Positions 17,324 through 25,759 of a stretch of 64,000 bases of DNA are shown one piece after another. This stretch comes from RUG11783 sp964599695 (GTDB taxonomy: Bacteria; Bacillota; Clostridia; Oscillospirales; Ruminococcaceae): positions 62,001 through 126,000 of the forward strand of contig CAZRGP010000001.1 in the NCBI GenBank assembly GCA_964599695.1, written 5' to 3'. The notes below the pieces were generated by a model. The model made no database searches. It saw only the letters and a list, made by a program, of their open reading frames with translations, and was not told the origin of the DNA. The position numbers were made by a program, and so were the translations under genes. Position 1 is the first letter of the stretch; each line of letters begins with the position of its first letter.

Positions 17324-18763
17324 TCACACGCTTAGTTGTGAAAGAACATCTTCTACTTGTCCAGTCAATTTTTCATAACTGAACACTTCAGCAAGAGAAC
17401 TGCTGCGGGTGCAATAACCTTCGTACTCGAATTTGTCCATATCCGCAAACTTTAGGATTTCCGCTGCCAGACTTTTCCCATCGGCGTCTTCCATTTCAAC
17501 GCCTGCCTGATTCCCTTCTACTATGGAATTTCCAACCTTGAACGGAAGAATGATGGGCTTTCCGGCTGCTAGATAATCAAAAAGCTTATTGAAAGACATT
17601 CCGTATTTCATGATGCTGCTGTTCCCTGTGCCGATAAAAAGATCAGCTCTCTTTGCAATTCCCGGAATGAACTTCTTATCGACATAACCCTTTAGGACGA
17701 TGTTGTCCAAGCCTTCCGTTATGAGCTGCTCCCGCATTTTGTCAAGTTTGGTTCCAGTCCCCCACATAAGGATTTTGATGTCATCTCTGCCCTTTTTCTT
17801 GAGCTCTCTGGCCGCATCCACAAATAATGGCATCTTATTTAAGAATCGAATTGCCCCCAGATAGACCACTTTGAAAACATCCGGATTGTCTAAATCAGTA
17901 TCCTCAAGCACATGGATCCTTGCGTCACTTCTACTCTGTTCCAGGTCTACACCATTATTGATGTAAAAAACTCTCGACATATCGACCTTGCCACCATGAC
18001 CTGTGTCCAGTTTTTGATCGATTAGATACTGTGGACCGCCCTCCATAGTGAAAACAATCGCATCGGCTTTCTCATAGGTTCCTTTCATAAAGAGCCGTGC
18101 TGCCTTTGCGATGAGTCCGTTTTCCTTGAATGTCCCCTTTGTTATGAAGCCATCCGGGATTATATCCCGGTGTTCACAGATACATTTCACGCCATACTTC
18201 TTTGCCAGCTTGATACCGGCAACCAATGCGGTTGGATACATGCTGGAGGCGTATATCACATCGGGCGGGCCGTATTTGTCAGCTATCTCCTTTGTAACCT
18301 TGAAGATGTTTCTGTAATAAGACAGGATATTCAGGCCTCGTCGGTAATTGTTCTTTTCATAATGCGTTGTCTTTATATAATAGAAATGGACACCTTCAGA
18401 TATTCTCTCGACATAATCCGCATTGCCTGTATCTATCCGTCTTCCGTTATGGTGAAGTTCATTAGCTGCAAACACATATGGCTCATAACCATCACGAGCA
18501 AGGTATTTACTCAAGGCATAGTGCCTGATATGCGGGCCGTCTTCTGGCATATATGAATTCTGATTTAAAAACCAAATTCTAAGTTTCTTTCTTTCCACCA
18601 GTATCTCTCTATTATTTTGATATTTATTCTGATTATGTTTATCTTCCTCAGATTTGTTTTTATCCCATCTTCTGCTTTCGTCTGCACCTGCAATCAGAAG
18701 CCATAGAAAAGCAACAAATATCAGAAAAACCAAAGCACAGACAATTAGTAATAGTGTTAGCAT
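17324..18763 (-). CDS. membrane-anchored glycosyltransferase (GT4, WbuB-like)
   Basis: A 479-residue protein with one N-terminal transmembrane segment (residues 2-25), a charged Asn/Lys linker, then a GT-B glycosyltransferase starting at about residue 62 (LRIWFLNQNSYMPEDG). ICEHRDIIPD, VVYLGAIRFLNKMPLF and KLFDYLAAGKPIILPF are typical of the WbuB-like GT4 group that transfers an N-acetyl amino sugar. The start overlaps the VanZ-like stop (ATGCTAA), indicating translational coupling. It is probably the second sugar transferase after the initiating phosphotransferase. Confidence 0.83.
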   Translation of the reverse strand: MLTLLLIVCALVFLIFVAFLWLLIAGADESRRWDKNKSEEDKHNQNKYQNNREILVERKKLRIWFLNQNSYMPEDGPHIRHYALSKYLARDGYEPYVFAANELHHNGRRIDTGNADYVERISEGVHFYYIKTTHYEKNNYRRGLNILSYYRNIFKVTKEIADKYGPPDVIYASSMYPTALVAGIKLAKKYGVKCICEHRDIIPDGFITKGTFKENGLIAKAARLFMKGTYEKADAIVFTMEGGPQYLIDQKLDTGHGGKVDMSRVFYINNGVDLEQSRSDARIHVLEDTDLDNPDVFKVVYLGAIRFLNKMPLFVDAARELKKKGRDDIKILMWGTGTKLDKMREQLITEGLDNIVLKGYVDKKFIPGIAKRADLFIGTGNSSIMKYGMSFNKLFDYLAAGKPIILPFKVGNSIVEGNQAGVEMEDADGKSLAAEILKFADMDKFEYEGYCTRSSSLAEVFSYEKLTGQVEDVLSQLSV

Positions 18764-19180
18764 CTATCATCCCAATACTTCTTTATCAAACATCGTTTAG
18801 TAGACACATCTACCACCACAACTGCAATTACTACTCCTATGAAATTCCTGGCTAGATCGCCCGGCTCAAACTCCCTCCCCCGGCAGCAGTACCTTGATCC
18901 CCTCGTCAACCACACCGATTCCAGAACCTGCTATCAGTCCGGCCCGATTCCTCCACCCTCTACTCCTGCAGAATCCACACATCGCTAATCCGACGATGAA
19001 GTACTCCAGAATGTGGACGTTGGATCGCAAACTCTTATACTCAACATCTATCCCTAAACTCCCCAACCAAGTCCTGACCGCCTCGCTCAGGTCTCTGCTC
19101 TGTTCCGGATTCTGAAATGTGAAGAACAGGACCATGAGGAACGCCAGGATCAGGAGGAGTGCTGTTTTCTTGTTTGACAC
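18757..19180 (-). pseudogene. VanZ-like membrane protein with one frameshift
   Basis: The first 104 codons, from GTG 19180, contain a hydrophobic segment (LLLILAFLMVLFFTF), HILEYFIVGLAMCG and GVVDEGIKVLLPG, the pattern of VanZ-like proteins. The frame breaks at the C run 18877-18881. Removing one base gives PGREFEPGDLARNFIGVVI, the expected C-terminal helix, and a stop at 18757 that overlaps the start of the next glycosyltransferase. The overlap argues that the longer frame was the functional one. VanZ-like proteins are common in polysaccharide loci but their role is unclear. Confidence 0.7.
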
Positions 19181-19803
19181 ATTGGTTTTCCATTGATTCT
19201 TTATGTATTACATATATCTTGCATAAGCCAGCCTCTCTATCCACTACATCTTGTGCTACTATCAACCTACTTGCACATTAGAAGTAATTGCACATTAAAT
19301 GAACACAAAACTCGGAAAACTGGCTTTTCGACGGTGATATGAGCGTATTTTTGATGGTTTATGCGCTTATAAACACTATATATTGTGTTTAAATCAGTTC
19401 TTCGCGCTAAATATAGTTCACTTGCACATTAGAAGTAACAGACCATTAAACGGGGCACCCAAATTTAGGAATACAAGCTTTAACTTCTTTTTTGCTTCAG
19501 TACGATAGTATATAAAACCCAAACGCCTTATCATTTTGGTTTCAATACGCATGCATTAGAAGCCACATATGAGATCTTATGCAAAAAGTAATAGCCTATG
19601 AATGGGGCAATGACTTCATGTTTAGTATAAGTAGGAAATCTTCTGTGGCAGATCTGCAGATTTATTTGTTTTTAACTGTTCTCCTTATTCTTGACATCAG
19701 AACTACCAGGCTGATCACTGTATAATTGTAGAATCTTTTTCTTATTCAACACTTAACCGAATAATCATTTCTTTCATCAAAAATAGCATTCTTGCTTTTT
19801 GTC
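19181..19803. other. 623-bp AT-rich spacer inside the polysaccharide locus
   Basis: No protein-coding frame is convincing on either strand. It holds two copies of a 19-base direct repeat (listed separately) and several AT-rich stretches that could serve as an internal promoter for the downstream half of the operon. I cannot define a promoter with confidence. The break separates the conserved regulatory/initiating genes from the strain-variable sugar genes. Confidence 0.6.
19269..19438 (+). repeat. 19-bp direct repeat, two copies 151 bp apart
   Basis: ACTTGCACATTAGAAGTAA occurs exactly at 19269-19287 and 19420-19438. Both copies are followed five to six bases later by CATTAAA, so the conserved unit is about 31 bases. 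A third partial match (GCATTAGAAGCCA) lies near 19552. The copies flank an AT-rich segment upstream of the variable half of the operon. They could be regulator sites or the scar of a duplication. Confidence 0.6.
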
Positions 19804-21237
19804 TTACTTAGCCCCTTTCCGAAAAAGCACATTAAACATCGTTCTAATGATTATCTTTATGTCTAAGGAAAGGCTCCAATGTTCTATATACTGATTATCT
19901 AAAGCTACAACCTCTTCAAAATTCGTTATGCTGCTACGCCCACTTGCCTGCCACATTCCGGTAAGTCCTGGTTTTACTCTCAACCTGGATCTATGATGTA
20001 ATTCATACTTTTCCCACTCATCCACTGTAGGAGGTCTGGTCCCAACAAGGCTCATGTCCCCCTTTAAGATGTTCCAAAACTGTGGGAACTCATCAAGAGA
20101 TGTCGTGCGGATAAACCACCCTATTCCTTTCTTTGTTCCATCTTCTCCTGAACCCAAGATGCGCGGATCATGTTCCACCTTGAACATTAGTCCCTGCATC
20201 TCATTTTTTTGCATCAAAGAAGATTTCCGTTCTTCTGCATCCAGATACATGCTACGAAACTTGTAGAACTTGAACGGCCTGCCATTCTCTCCCAACCTTA
20301 TTTGGGAAAAGAATATAGGTCCCGGATCAGCAAGATAAATAAACGGTCCAAGAATGATCGTAAGGAAAGCAGTAATTACCAGACCTACTATCCCCGCCAG
20401 GACATCTGTCACTCTTTTAATTAAAAGTGCATTGGGCGATACAATCTTGATACAACTGGATAACACGCTGAGACCGCCCAATTTCTCCACCACCTGTTCC
20501 CGAGTAGTGGAGTCCTCACCCTGAATATATGTGTGAGTGATCAGACCGGATACATCGCAGCTTTTCTTCAGGTCTTTTGCATAAGAAACAGAGGACATGG
20601 ACAGAAACAGCACTTCGTCCACTACATTGTTTTCCAAGAACAGAATCGTCTCGGCAAGGCTGTACAGTACAGTAGGAACATCTTTATCCACAACCTCATC
20701 GCCCTCATTGGTCGCACCTGCTATGACCTGGAACTCCAGCCTCCAGCTTTCTTTTAGTTTAGTCTTAATAAACCTGACATCCTCAGATGTACCTACAACG
20801 AGCACTTTTCGATCCACCGGCTTTACAGGAAGATTCTTTAATCTACATTTCAGCAGGTTTCGGAAGATGTAAATCAGCACCACAGCGATCAGCATCATAT
20901 ATCCAAAAGCCAAGCGTGACAGTTGGGCAGAGTTTTTTGGGAAGTAAGACAAAGACAGTAAGCACGCTCCTGTCAGCAAGACATGCTGTACTGTCATTCC
21001 AAGTTCCACAAAATAGCCGCGCACCAGCACGGATTTATAACTCTTGAGCATAGCGCCTACTACTACGGACAAAACCATGGTTTCTACCATCTTGCCTAAA
21101 TAGTAGCGGTCGCTCAAAAAGGAAAAAGAACCCAACCGAATATAGAGACTTATAACAGAAGCAACCGCAAACATCAGGGAATCCAGCAATGCGAAATCCC
21201 AATGTTTCAGAAGATGCAGTTGTCGCTGTCGGTACAT
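19804..21237 (-). CDS. undecaprenyl-phosphate sugar phosphotransferase (initiating enzyme)
   Basis: A 477-residue polyprenyl glycosylphosphotransferase that starts repeat-unit assembly by moving a sugar-1-phosphate onto undecaprenyl phosphate. Four or five N-terminal transmembrane segments (residues 15-130) are followed by a CoA-binding-like cytoplasmic domain (VLVVGTSEDVRFI). A further transmembrane segment near residue 275 leads into the catalytic bacterial sugar transferase domain with KFYKFRSMYLDAEE, the RTTSLDEFPQFWNILKGDMS block and GTRPP near residue 405. KPGLTGMWQ completes the signature. The length matches WbaP/CpsE proteins. It is the last gene before the 623-bp break in the locus. 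Confidence 0.92.
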   Translation of the reverse strand: MYRQRQLHLLKHWDFALLDSLMFAVASVISLYIRLGSFSFLSDRYYLGKMVETMVLSVVVGAMLKSYKSVLVRGYFVELGMTVQHVLLTGACLLSLSYFPKNSAQLSRLAFGYMMLIAVVLIYIFRNLLKCRLKNLPVKPVDRKVLVVGTSEDVRFIKTKLKESWRLEFQVIAGATNEGDEVVDKDVPTVLYSLAETILFLENNVVDEVLFLSMSSVSYAKDLKKSCDVSGLITHTYIQGEDSTTREQVVEKLGGLSVLSSCIKIVSPNALLIKRVTDVLAGIVGLVITAFLTIILGPFIYLADPGPIFFSQIRLGENGRPFKFYKFRSMYLDAEERKSSLMQKNEMQGLMFKVEHDPRILGSGEDGTKKGIGWFIRTTSLDEFPQFWNILKGDMSLVGTRPPTVDEWEKYELHHRSRLRVKPGLTGMWQASGRSSITNFEEVVALDNQYIEHWSLSLDIKIIIRTMFNVLFRKGAK

Positions 21238-21270
21238 TTCTTCCGATATGTCTCCTTATAACTCGTATTC

Positions 21271-22053
21271 TTATGAGAGATATTCTTCCAGGGATACACC
21301 TGCCTCATGTATCAGCGTCGCCTGCTCCACTCCGACATATCTCCATTTGTAGGGTCGGAACATGACACCGGTGAAATCCTCTTTTCCTTCCGGATACCGA
21401 AGGATAAAACCGTATTCATGGGCATGCGCACACAGCCAGCGATATGCAGCCGTGTCCGCGAAACCAAGGTCCTTCACGGTGTGCCCTTCGCAGAGGATGT
21501 CCACGCCAAGTCCCGCATACAGTTCGCTGTATTCCGGAGGGTCCTCCCGGTTGCTCAAGGGGGACTCAGCCGTTGATCGGTCATAGCCGATGGATACCAG
21601 ATACTCCACCAGGCTGTTGTAGTAATCCATCTGGGTGTCATAATCACGATAAGCCGAATAGGGGATCAGCTCTATTCCGGCGTTCCGCGCCGCCTGATCC
21701 ATCCTTTTCAGGTCTTCCACCCAAAGCACATTTACCTGGACACCGCGATATTCTTCGGTTTCGATCTCCAGGCCCTCCGACACAGGATGGTCCCGGTTTA
21801 CAAGGAGCATATACCACTCATCACGGGGAATGGCGAGATAGGCTTCCAGTGCCTCCTGCTCCGCGATCTCCTCTTCGATCTGCTCCAGGGATTTCAGTTC
21901 CTTCCGTTTCTCCTCGTGAACTCCCGTGTACTCCAGCCCCCGGTTCTCCTGAACCGAATCACGAAGCACGAAAGCCACGGCAGCCAGTGCCACACTGGCC
22001 ACCACGAGGACGGACAGCAATACCGTCCATATCGAAACGGATGCCTTCTTCAT
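21271..22053 (-). CDS. VanY-family protein lacking the zinc-binding residues (probable pseudoenzyme)
   Basis: A 260-residue protein with a single N-terminal transmembrane segment (residues 8-30), a coiled-coil-like acidic stretch (45-72) and a D-alanyl-D-alanine carboxypeptidase (VanY/PF02557-type) domain. Family landmarks are present: SAYRDYDTQ, YGFILRYPEGKEDFTGV and WRYVG. The catalytic motif SxHxxGxxxD reads SELYAGLGVD, with L178 in place of the zinc-binding His. ExxH reads RPYK, with R233 and K236. The reading frame is intact, so the changes look selected rather than decayed. It is probably a cell-wall-binding or scaffold protein of the export machinery. It lies between the initiating transferase and the phosphatase. 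Confidence 0.78.
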   Translation of the reverse strand: MKKASVSIWTVLLSVLVVASVALAAVAFVLRDSVQENRGLEYTGVHEEKRKELKSLEQIEEEIAEQEALEAYLAIPRDEWYMLLVNRDHPVSEGLEIETEEYRGVQVNVLWVEDLKRMDQAARNAGIELIPYSAYRDYDTQMDYYNSLVEYLVSIGYDRSTAESPLSNREDPPEYSELYAGLGVDILCEGHTVKDLGFADTAAYRWLCAHAHEYGFILRYPEGKEDFTGVMFRPYKWRYVGVEQATLIHEAGVSLEEYLS

Positions 22054-22078
22054 GCCTACTTTCCTTCTAACTGTCTAT

Positions 22079-22825
22079 TTATCCGAACAACCCCGTCTTG
22101 AACGGAATCGGATCCTCGCAGAAGACGAACTGTCCTTTCAGCACGGTCTCTGCGTTTTTTTTGCATTTCTCCAGAAACTCCGGTCCAAACTTCCTGTCCA
22201 GGAATTCCCTGCACTCCATATATCTCGGAGGTCTCTTATCCATGGAGTGCGTATCGCTTCCCCAGAGATGGACCAGATTGTGCCGGATCATCTCCAGCAC
22301 CTTCTTCTGCCGATAGTTTCCGGGAAGCACGCTTTCCATGTTGATCTGGATGAGTACTCCCGCGTCCACCAGTTCTGTATAGTAGTTGGATCTATTCTCG
22401 ATCGGATAACGCTCCGCGTGGACCAGAATCGGATAATACCCCTGGCTCGACAGTTCATAGAGAACGTCCTTCCCTGTAGAGGGCAGATGAGACATGGGGT
22501 ACTCGATCAGGATATACTTCGTCCCGTTGATGCACAGAGGGTCGAGATCAAGGTCAAGGATCTTTGGTGAGAAATGGACCTCCGCAGCATACCGGAATCC
22601 AACATCCACAGGATGCTCATCCAGAGCATCCGCCAGCTGCTTCAACGCCTTTGTCCTCTTTTCCAGAAAATGATCGAAGGACTCCTTCTCCGGGTAGAAG
22701 TGGGGCGTCAGAACGATCCCCTTGATCCCCTGCCGGATCTCCTCCTCAATCAGAGCGAAAGATACATCCAAGTTCCTGGCGCCGTCATCGATTCCGGGAA
22801 GGATGTGGGTGTGGATATCGATCAC
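22079..22825 (-). CDS. cpsB: CpsB-type manganese-dependent protein-tyrosine phosphatase
   Basis: A 248-residue PHP-domain phosphatase that dephosphorylates the tyrosine kinase encoded just upstream. Metal ligands are visible: DIHTHILPGIDDG at the N terminus, TPHFYP near residue 41, LVHAERYP near residue 135 and GSDTHS near residue 190. Its start overlaps the kinase stop by four bases (ATGA), so the pair is coupled. The cycle of tyrosine phosphorylation controls chain length or amount of polysaccharide in related systems. Confidence 0.92.
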   Translation of the reverse strand: MIDIHTHILPGIDDGARNLDVSFALIEEEIRQGIKGIVLTPHFYPEKESFDHFLEKRTKALKQLADALDEHPVDVGFRYAAEVHFSPKILDLDLDPLCINGTKYILIEYPMSHLPSTGKDVLYELSSQGYYPILVHAERYPIENRSNYYTELVDAGVLIQINMESVLPGNYRQKKVLEMIRHNLVHLWGSDTHSMDKRPPRYMECREFLDRKFGPEFLEKCKKNAETVLKGQFVFCEDPIPFKTGLFG

Positions 22826-23589
22826 TTCTTCTTCCCCTTGTTTTCTTCATTTTCCCCGTAGCCGTAACCGTATCCATAACCGTAGGAGTAGTAATATCCA
22901 TTGTCACGTGAGGATGCCTTGGCGTCATAGACGCTCATGACCGCACCAATGATGTTGGTGTTGACTGCGTCCAGATTGGTCTTCGCCAGTTTTGCCACTT
23001 CGGAATTCGCGAATTTGTGGCGCACCACAAGGATCGTTCCGTCAGTGTAACGACTAAGCACCGCCGCGTCCGTCACGACAGACACAGGAGGAGTATCAAA
23101 AATAATGTAGGTGAAGTGCTTCTTCAGTTCCTCGATCAACTGCTCCATCCGGCTGCTTCCCAGCATTTCCGCCGGGTTCGGGGGAACCGCGCCGGCGCAA
23201 AGCACATGGATATGCAACCCGCTCATATGGTGAATAGATTCATCCAATGTGGTTTTTCCAGTCAAAACAGTGGAAAGACCAGTATTTCTTCCCTCAGCAA
23301 TTCCCAAATACTTGTAGATCGCCGGTTTTCTTAGGTCACAGTCCACCAATAAAACATCGTCTTTCGTCTCAGCGAGAGATGTTGCAAGGTTGATCGCCAT
23401 GTTGGACTTCCCCTCGCCGGGGATGGAAGAAGTGATGACGATGGTCTGCAGTTTCTTGCTGACCGACATGAAGTTGATGTTGGTCCTCAGGGACTTAAAC
23501 GCCTCGACATAGCCGAATGGCGCATCCTTCTCTGCTACGGAACGGAAGGAACGGGAACTGTGCTTGTCTTTTTTCTTATTTCCAAACAT
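22822..23589 (-). CDS. cpsD: CpsD-type tyrosine autokinase (BY-kinase)
   Basis: A 255-residue cytoplasmic kinase. Walker A SSIPGEGKS is at residues 54-62, Walker A' LLVDCDLRKP near residue 80 and Walker B-like YIIFDTPPV near residue 160. The C-terminal tail carries a tyrosine cluster, YYYSYGYGYGYGYG, the autophosphorylation site. Kinases of this type are split in Gram-positives and need the CpsC-like membrane partner, which is encoded 16 bases upstream. The (YG)n tail is unusually regular and could change length by slippage, since it is coded by near-repeats at about 22860-22900. Confidence 0.93.
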   Translation of the reverse strand: MFGNKKKDKHSSRSFRSVAEKDAPFGYVEAFKSLRTNINFMSVSKKLQTIVITSSIPGEGKSNMAINLATSLAETKDDVLLVDCDLRKPAIYKYLGIAEGRNTGLSTVLTGKTTLDESIHHMSGLHIHVLCAGAVPPNPAEMLGSSRMEQLIEELKKHFTYIIFDTPPVSVVTDAAVLSRYTDGTILVVRHKFANSEVAKLAKTNLDAVNTNIIGAVMSVYDAKASSRDNGYYYSYGYGYGYGYGENEENKGKKK

Positions 23590-23605
23590 ATCCTCTCGCC
23601 CTCCT

Positions 23606-24313
23606 TTACTTTTCGATATCAGGAATTACGCCCAAAACCGGAATTCCCAGATACTTGGTGATATCCTCGTCGGACTTAAATGTGCGATCGAGAAGACCAG
23701 TCAGAACGACGAGACCCGCGCTGATGAACAGACCTACAAAGGCAGCCAGCGCCACATTCTTCTTGAGACTCGGCGCGACTTTTTCATCCTGTGCTTTCGG
23801 CGCTGAAATGATCTCCACTGATCCTGCCTTTACCGTATTGATGATCATCTCGGGAGCCATATCCACAATCTCTGTTACAATGTCCGTGGAGAGTTCTTTG
23901 CTCGTAGTAACAGCCGACACCCTCATGACCATCGTATTATCTACCTGAGACACCGTCACCATTTTGGAGAGCGTCGCTGCATTGATATTCTCCAAACCCG
24001 GAACATTGTGCAAATCAAGGTTGTCGATGACATTATCCAGCACTGTGTCGCTCTTCAGGATGACCGCATAGGTGTCCACCAGCTGCTTCGCCGAGTTAAT
24101 CTGATCGTTGGTGACATTCACCGTCTGATCCTGCCTCGAATTGACGATAAGTGTAGCATTACTCTGATACTTGTCAGGGATGAAAAAAATCGTATACGCC
24201 ACCGCCAGCGCCGCGCAGATGATGGTCACCGCAGCGATGAGGAATTTGTAGCTCCAGAGCCGGTTGAATACCTCCCGGAGGTCTATTTCGATCTCGTCGT
24301 AATTGTCGTTCAT
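23606..24313 (-). CDS. cpsC: CpsC-type chain-length regulator (Wzz domain)
   Basis: A 235-residue membrane protein with transmembrane segments at about residues 18-38 and 188-208 and an extracellular Wzz domain between them, starting EIDLREVFNRLWSYK. The C-terminal cytoplasmic tail (RTFKSDEDITKYLGIPVLGVIP) is the kinase-activating region. It acts as co-polymerase and activator of CpsD. AAAGGA precedes ATG 24313. Confidence 0.93.
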   Translation of the reverse strand: MNDNYDEIEIDLREVFNRLWSYKFLIAAVTIICAALAVAYTIFFIPDKYQSNATLIVNSRQDQTVNVTNDQINSAKQLVDTYAVILKSDTVLDNVIDNLDLHNVPGLENINAATLSKMVTVSQVDNTMVMRVSAVTTSKELSTDIVTEIVDMAPEMIINTVKAGSVEIISAPKAQDEKVAPSLKKNVALAAFVGLFISAGLVVLTGLLDRTFKSDEDITKYLGIPVLGVIPDIEK

Positions 24314-24390
24314 GCAATCAAGTCCTTTGTCATAAAATTGGTTTACTACTTAACTCACCAGTTGACAGACTGCCCATCGTAGCAGTCCAG

Positions 24391-25395
24391 TCACTCCTCA
24401 TAAAGGAATTCTTTGAGGATATCCGCGTTCTTCTGAAAGTCGCAGTCGATGAGACTTCTTCCGTCCACTCCGGTCCTTCCCCAGTGCGTACCTTCCGCCG
24501 GGATGGTCATCTGCTGGGCGCTCGCTCCCATGAATTTCGGGGAGGCAAGTAATAGCTGTGTGATCTGCTCCTTGGTTAGGCTGGTGCGAACCATAGGAAG
24601 GCATGTGTCCGCCAGGTTGTTCAGATCCGCCAGGGAAAGGGTCTTGGTCTGGTTGATCACCGCCTGTACGGTGTTCCTCTGACGTTCGATCCGATGCCAG
24701 TCATTGTCGGTGTAGCGAAGTCGGCAGTACTGAAGAGCATCATATCCGTCCAGATGGTTGACTCCCGGATTCACCCAGTGTTTCGTCTGCGCATTTGTAT
24801 ATACAAGGCCATTGAGACCGTCGCACTCCGCCTGGGTCAGCTCAATGTCAACCCCACCGATGGAATCGATGATCTGAGCAAAGAAATTGAAATTCGTACG
24901 GACATAGCCGTCGATATTCACCAGGAAATTGGTCGAGATGGTGTCCATGGTGAGCTGCGCTCCGCCATAACGGAAGGTGTGGGTGAGCCAGTCGTCATTT
25001 CTGCCGGTGATCTTCACACCGAGTCCCCGCTCAAAACTGACCAGTTTCACCGATCCCGTCTTGATATTCAGGGAGACCAGCATCATGCTGTCCGCACGGG
25101 CATTTTCGCTGAAATCCTTTGTTCTCTCATCCGTCCCCAGAAGGAGGATATTGATCACGTCATCGGAGGAGACTGCTTCCCCTTCCGGAAGTTCTCCCAC
25201 CTCGTCCCGGATCTCTTCACCGGAGAGGTCATAGTCCTCAATGGGTTCCGATTCAACCGCAGTTGGATCGATCTCGGTCTCCTCGTGGTCGAAGTCGAGG
25301 AGATTCAATTTGGAATTGTAATAGACGATGCCTGCCGCCCCTACCAGGAAGAGGATTCCGAGGATCACAAGCAGGACTTTTCCTGTTTTCTTCAA
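24391..25395 (-). CDS. LytR-CpsA-Psr (LCP) family glycopolymer ligase
   Basis: A 334-residue membrane-anchored protein with one N-terminal transmembrane segment (residues 6-25) and an extracellular LCP domain. INILLLGTDER, RADSMMLVSLN, GGVDIELTQ, GYDALQYCRLRYTDNDWHRIERQRN contain the Asp and Arg residues that bind the lipid pyrophosphate in the family. LCP proteins attach capsular polysaccharide or teichoic acid to peptidoglycan. It begins with TTG at 25395 (AAGAAAACAGG follows); no better start is visible. It is the first gene of the operon, downstream of a structured leader. Confidence 0.88.
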   Translation of the reverse strand: MKKTGKVLLVILGILFLVGAAGIVYYNSKLNLLDFDHEETEIDPTAVESEPIEDYDLSGEEIRDEVGELPEGEAVSSDDVINILLLGTDERTKDFSENARADSMMLVSLNIKTGSVKLVSFERGLGVKITGRNDDWLTHTFRYGGAQLTMDTISTNFLVNIDGYVRTNFNFFAQIIDSIGGVDIELTQAECDGLNGLVYTNAQTKHWVNPGVNHLDGYDALQYCRLRYTDNDWHRIERQRNTVQAVINQTKTLSLADLNNLADTCLPMVRTSLTKEQITQLLLASPKFMGASAQQMTIPAEGTHWGRTGVDGRSLIDCDFQKNADILKEFLYEE

Positions 25396-25759
25396 ATATG
25401 GTTCTCTCTTTGTTTGTTATTCTTCGGAATGCTTCGCCGTCGAGCCCCTTCTTCATCCTCGGGGTTTCGATCCTCTCAGGGAAATGCGTTTCACGTGCCG
25501 GAGTTCACATATGAAATAACCGTGGTTTCCGGGAATTACAACGTCACATTCCATTGCAGAGGGGTCGTTTGTATAAAATCCCCCATATAAACACGTAACA
25601 CCTCGTTTTGCAGGTGGCTCTCCGCACGTGGAGCTGTAAGCTCACGAAGCAGAAGATCGCCGCCTCACAAAAGAGGTGTTCGATTACTGTTCAAATAGGA
25701 TATAATACACAGACTCTTTCTCAGAATCTGTGCGTCGCAAGAAGGAATCAGACAGGCAT
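25396..25759. promoter_or_regulatory. leader and probable promoter region of the polysaccharide operon
   Basis: No gene in these 364 bases. On the minus strand a TATTAT box (plus-strand ATAATA at 25702-25707) could be the -10 of the operon, with a weak -35 inside a hairpin (CACAGACTCT / AGAATCTGTG, 25708-25732). On the plus strand TATAAT at 25701-25706 with TTCGAT 16 bases before it could fire the other way. Both are weak predictions. The structured element at 25597-25680 would lie in the 5' untranslated region of the minus-strand transcript. Confidence 0.35.
25597..25680 (-). promoter_or_regulatory. long structured leader RNA element upstream of the polysaccharide operon
   Basis: Read on the minus strand, AACACCTC pairs with GAGGTGTT at the two ends, TTTTG pairs with CAAAA just inside, and an AGGCGG/CCACCT pairing continues the stem. 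This gives roughly 19 base pairs closing an 84-base element. A smaller hairpin, GAGCTTACAGCTC, sits near the tip. It is about 200 bases before the first gene. The position and branched shape recall antitermination leaders of long polysaccharide operons (for example LoaP targets), but the class is not established. Confidence 0.45.
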
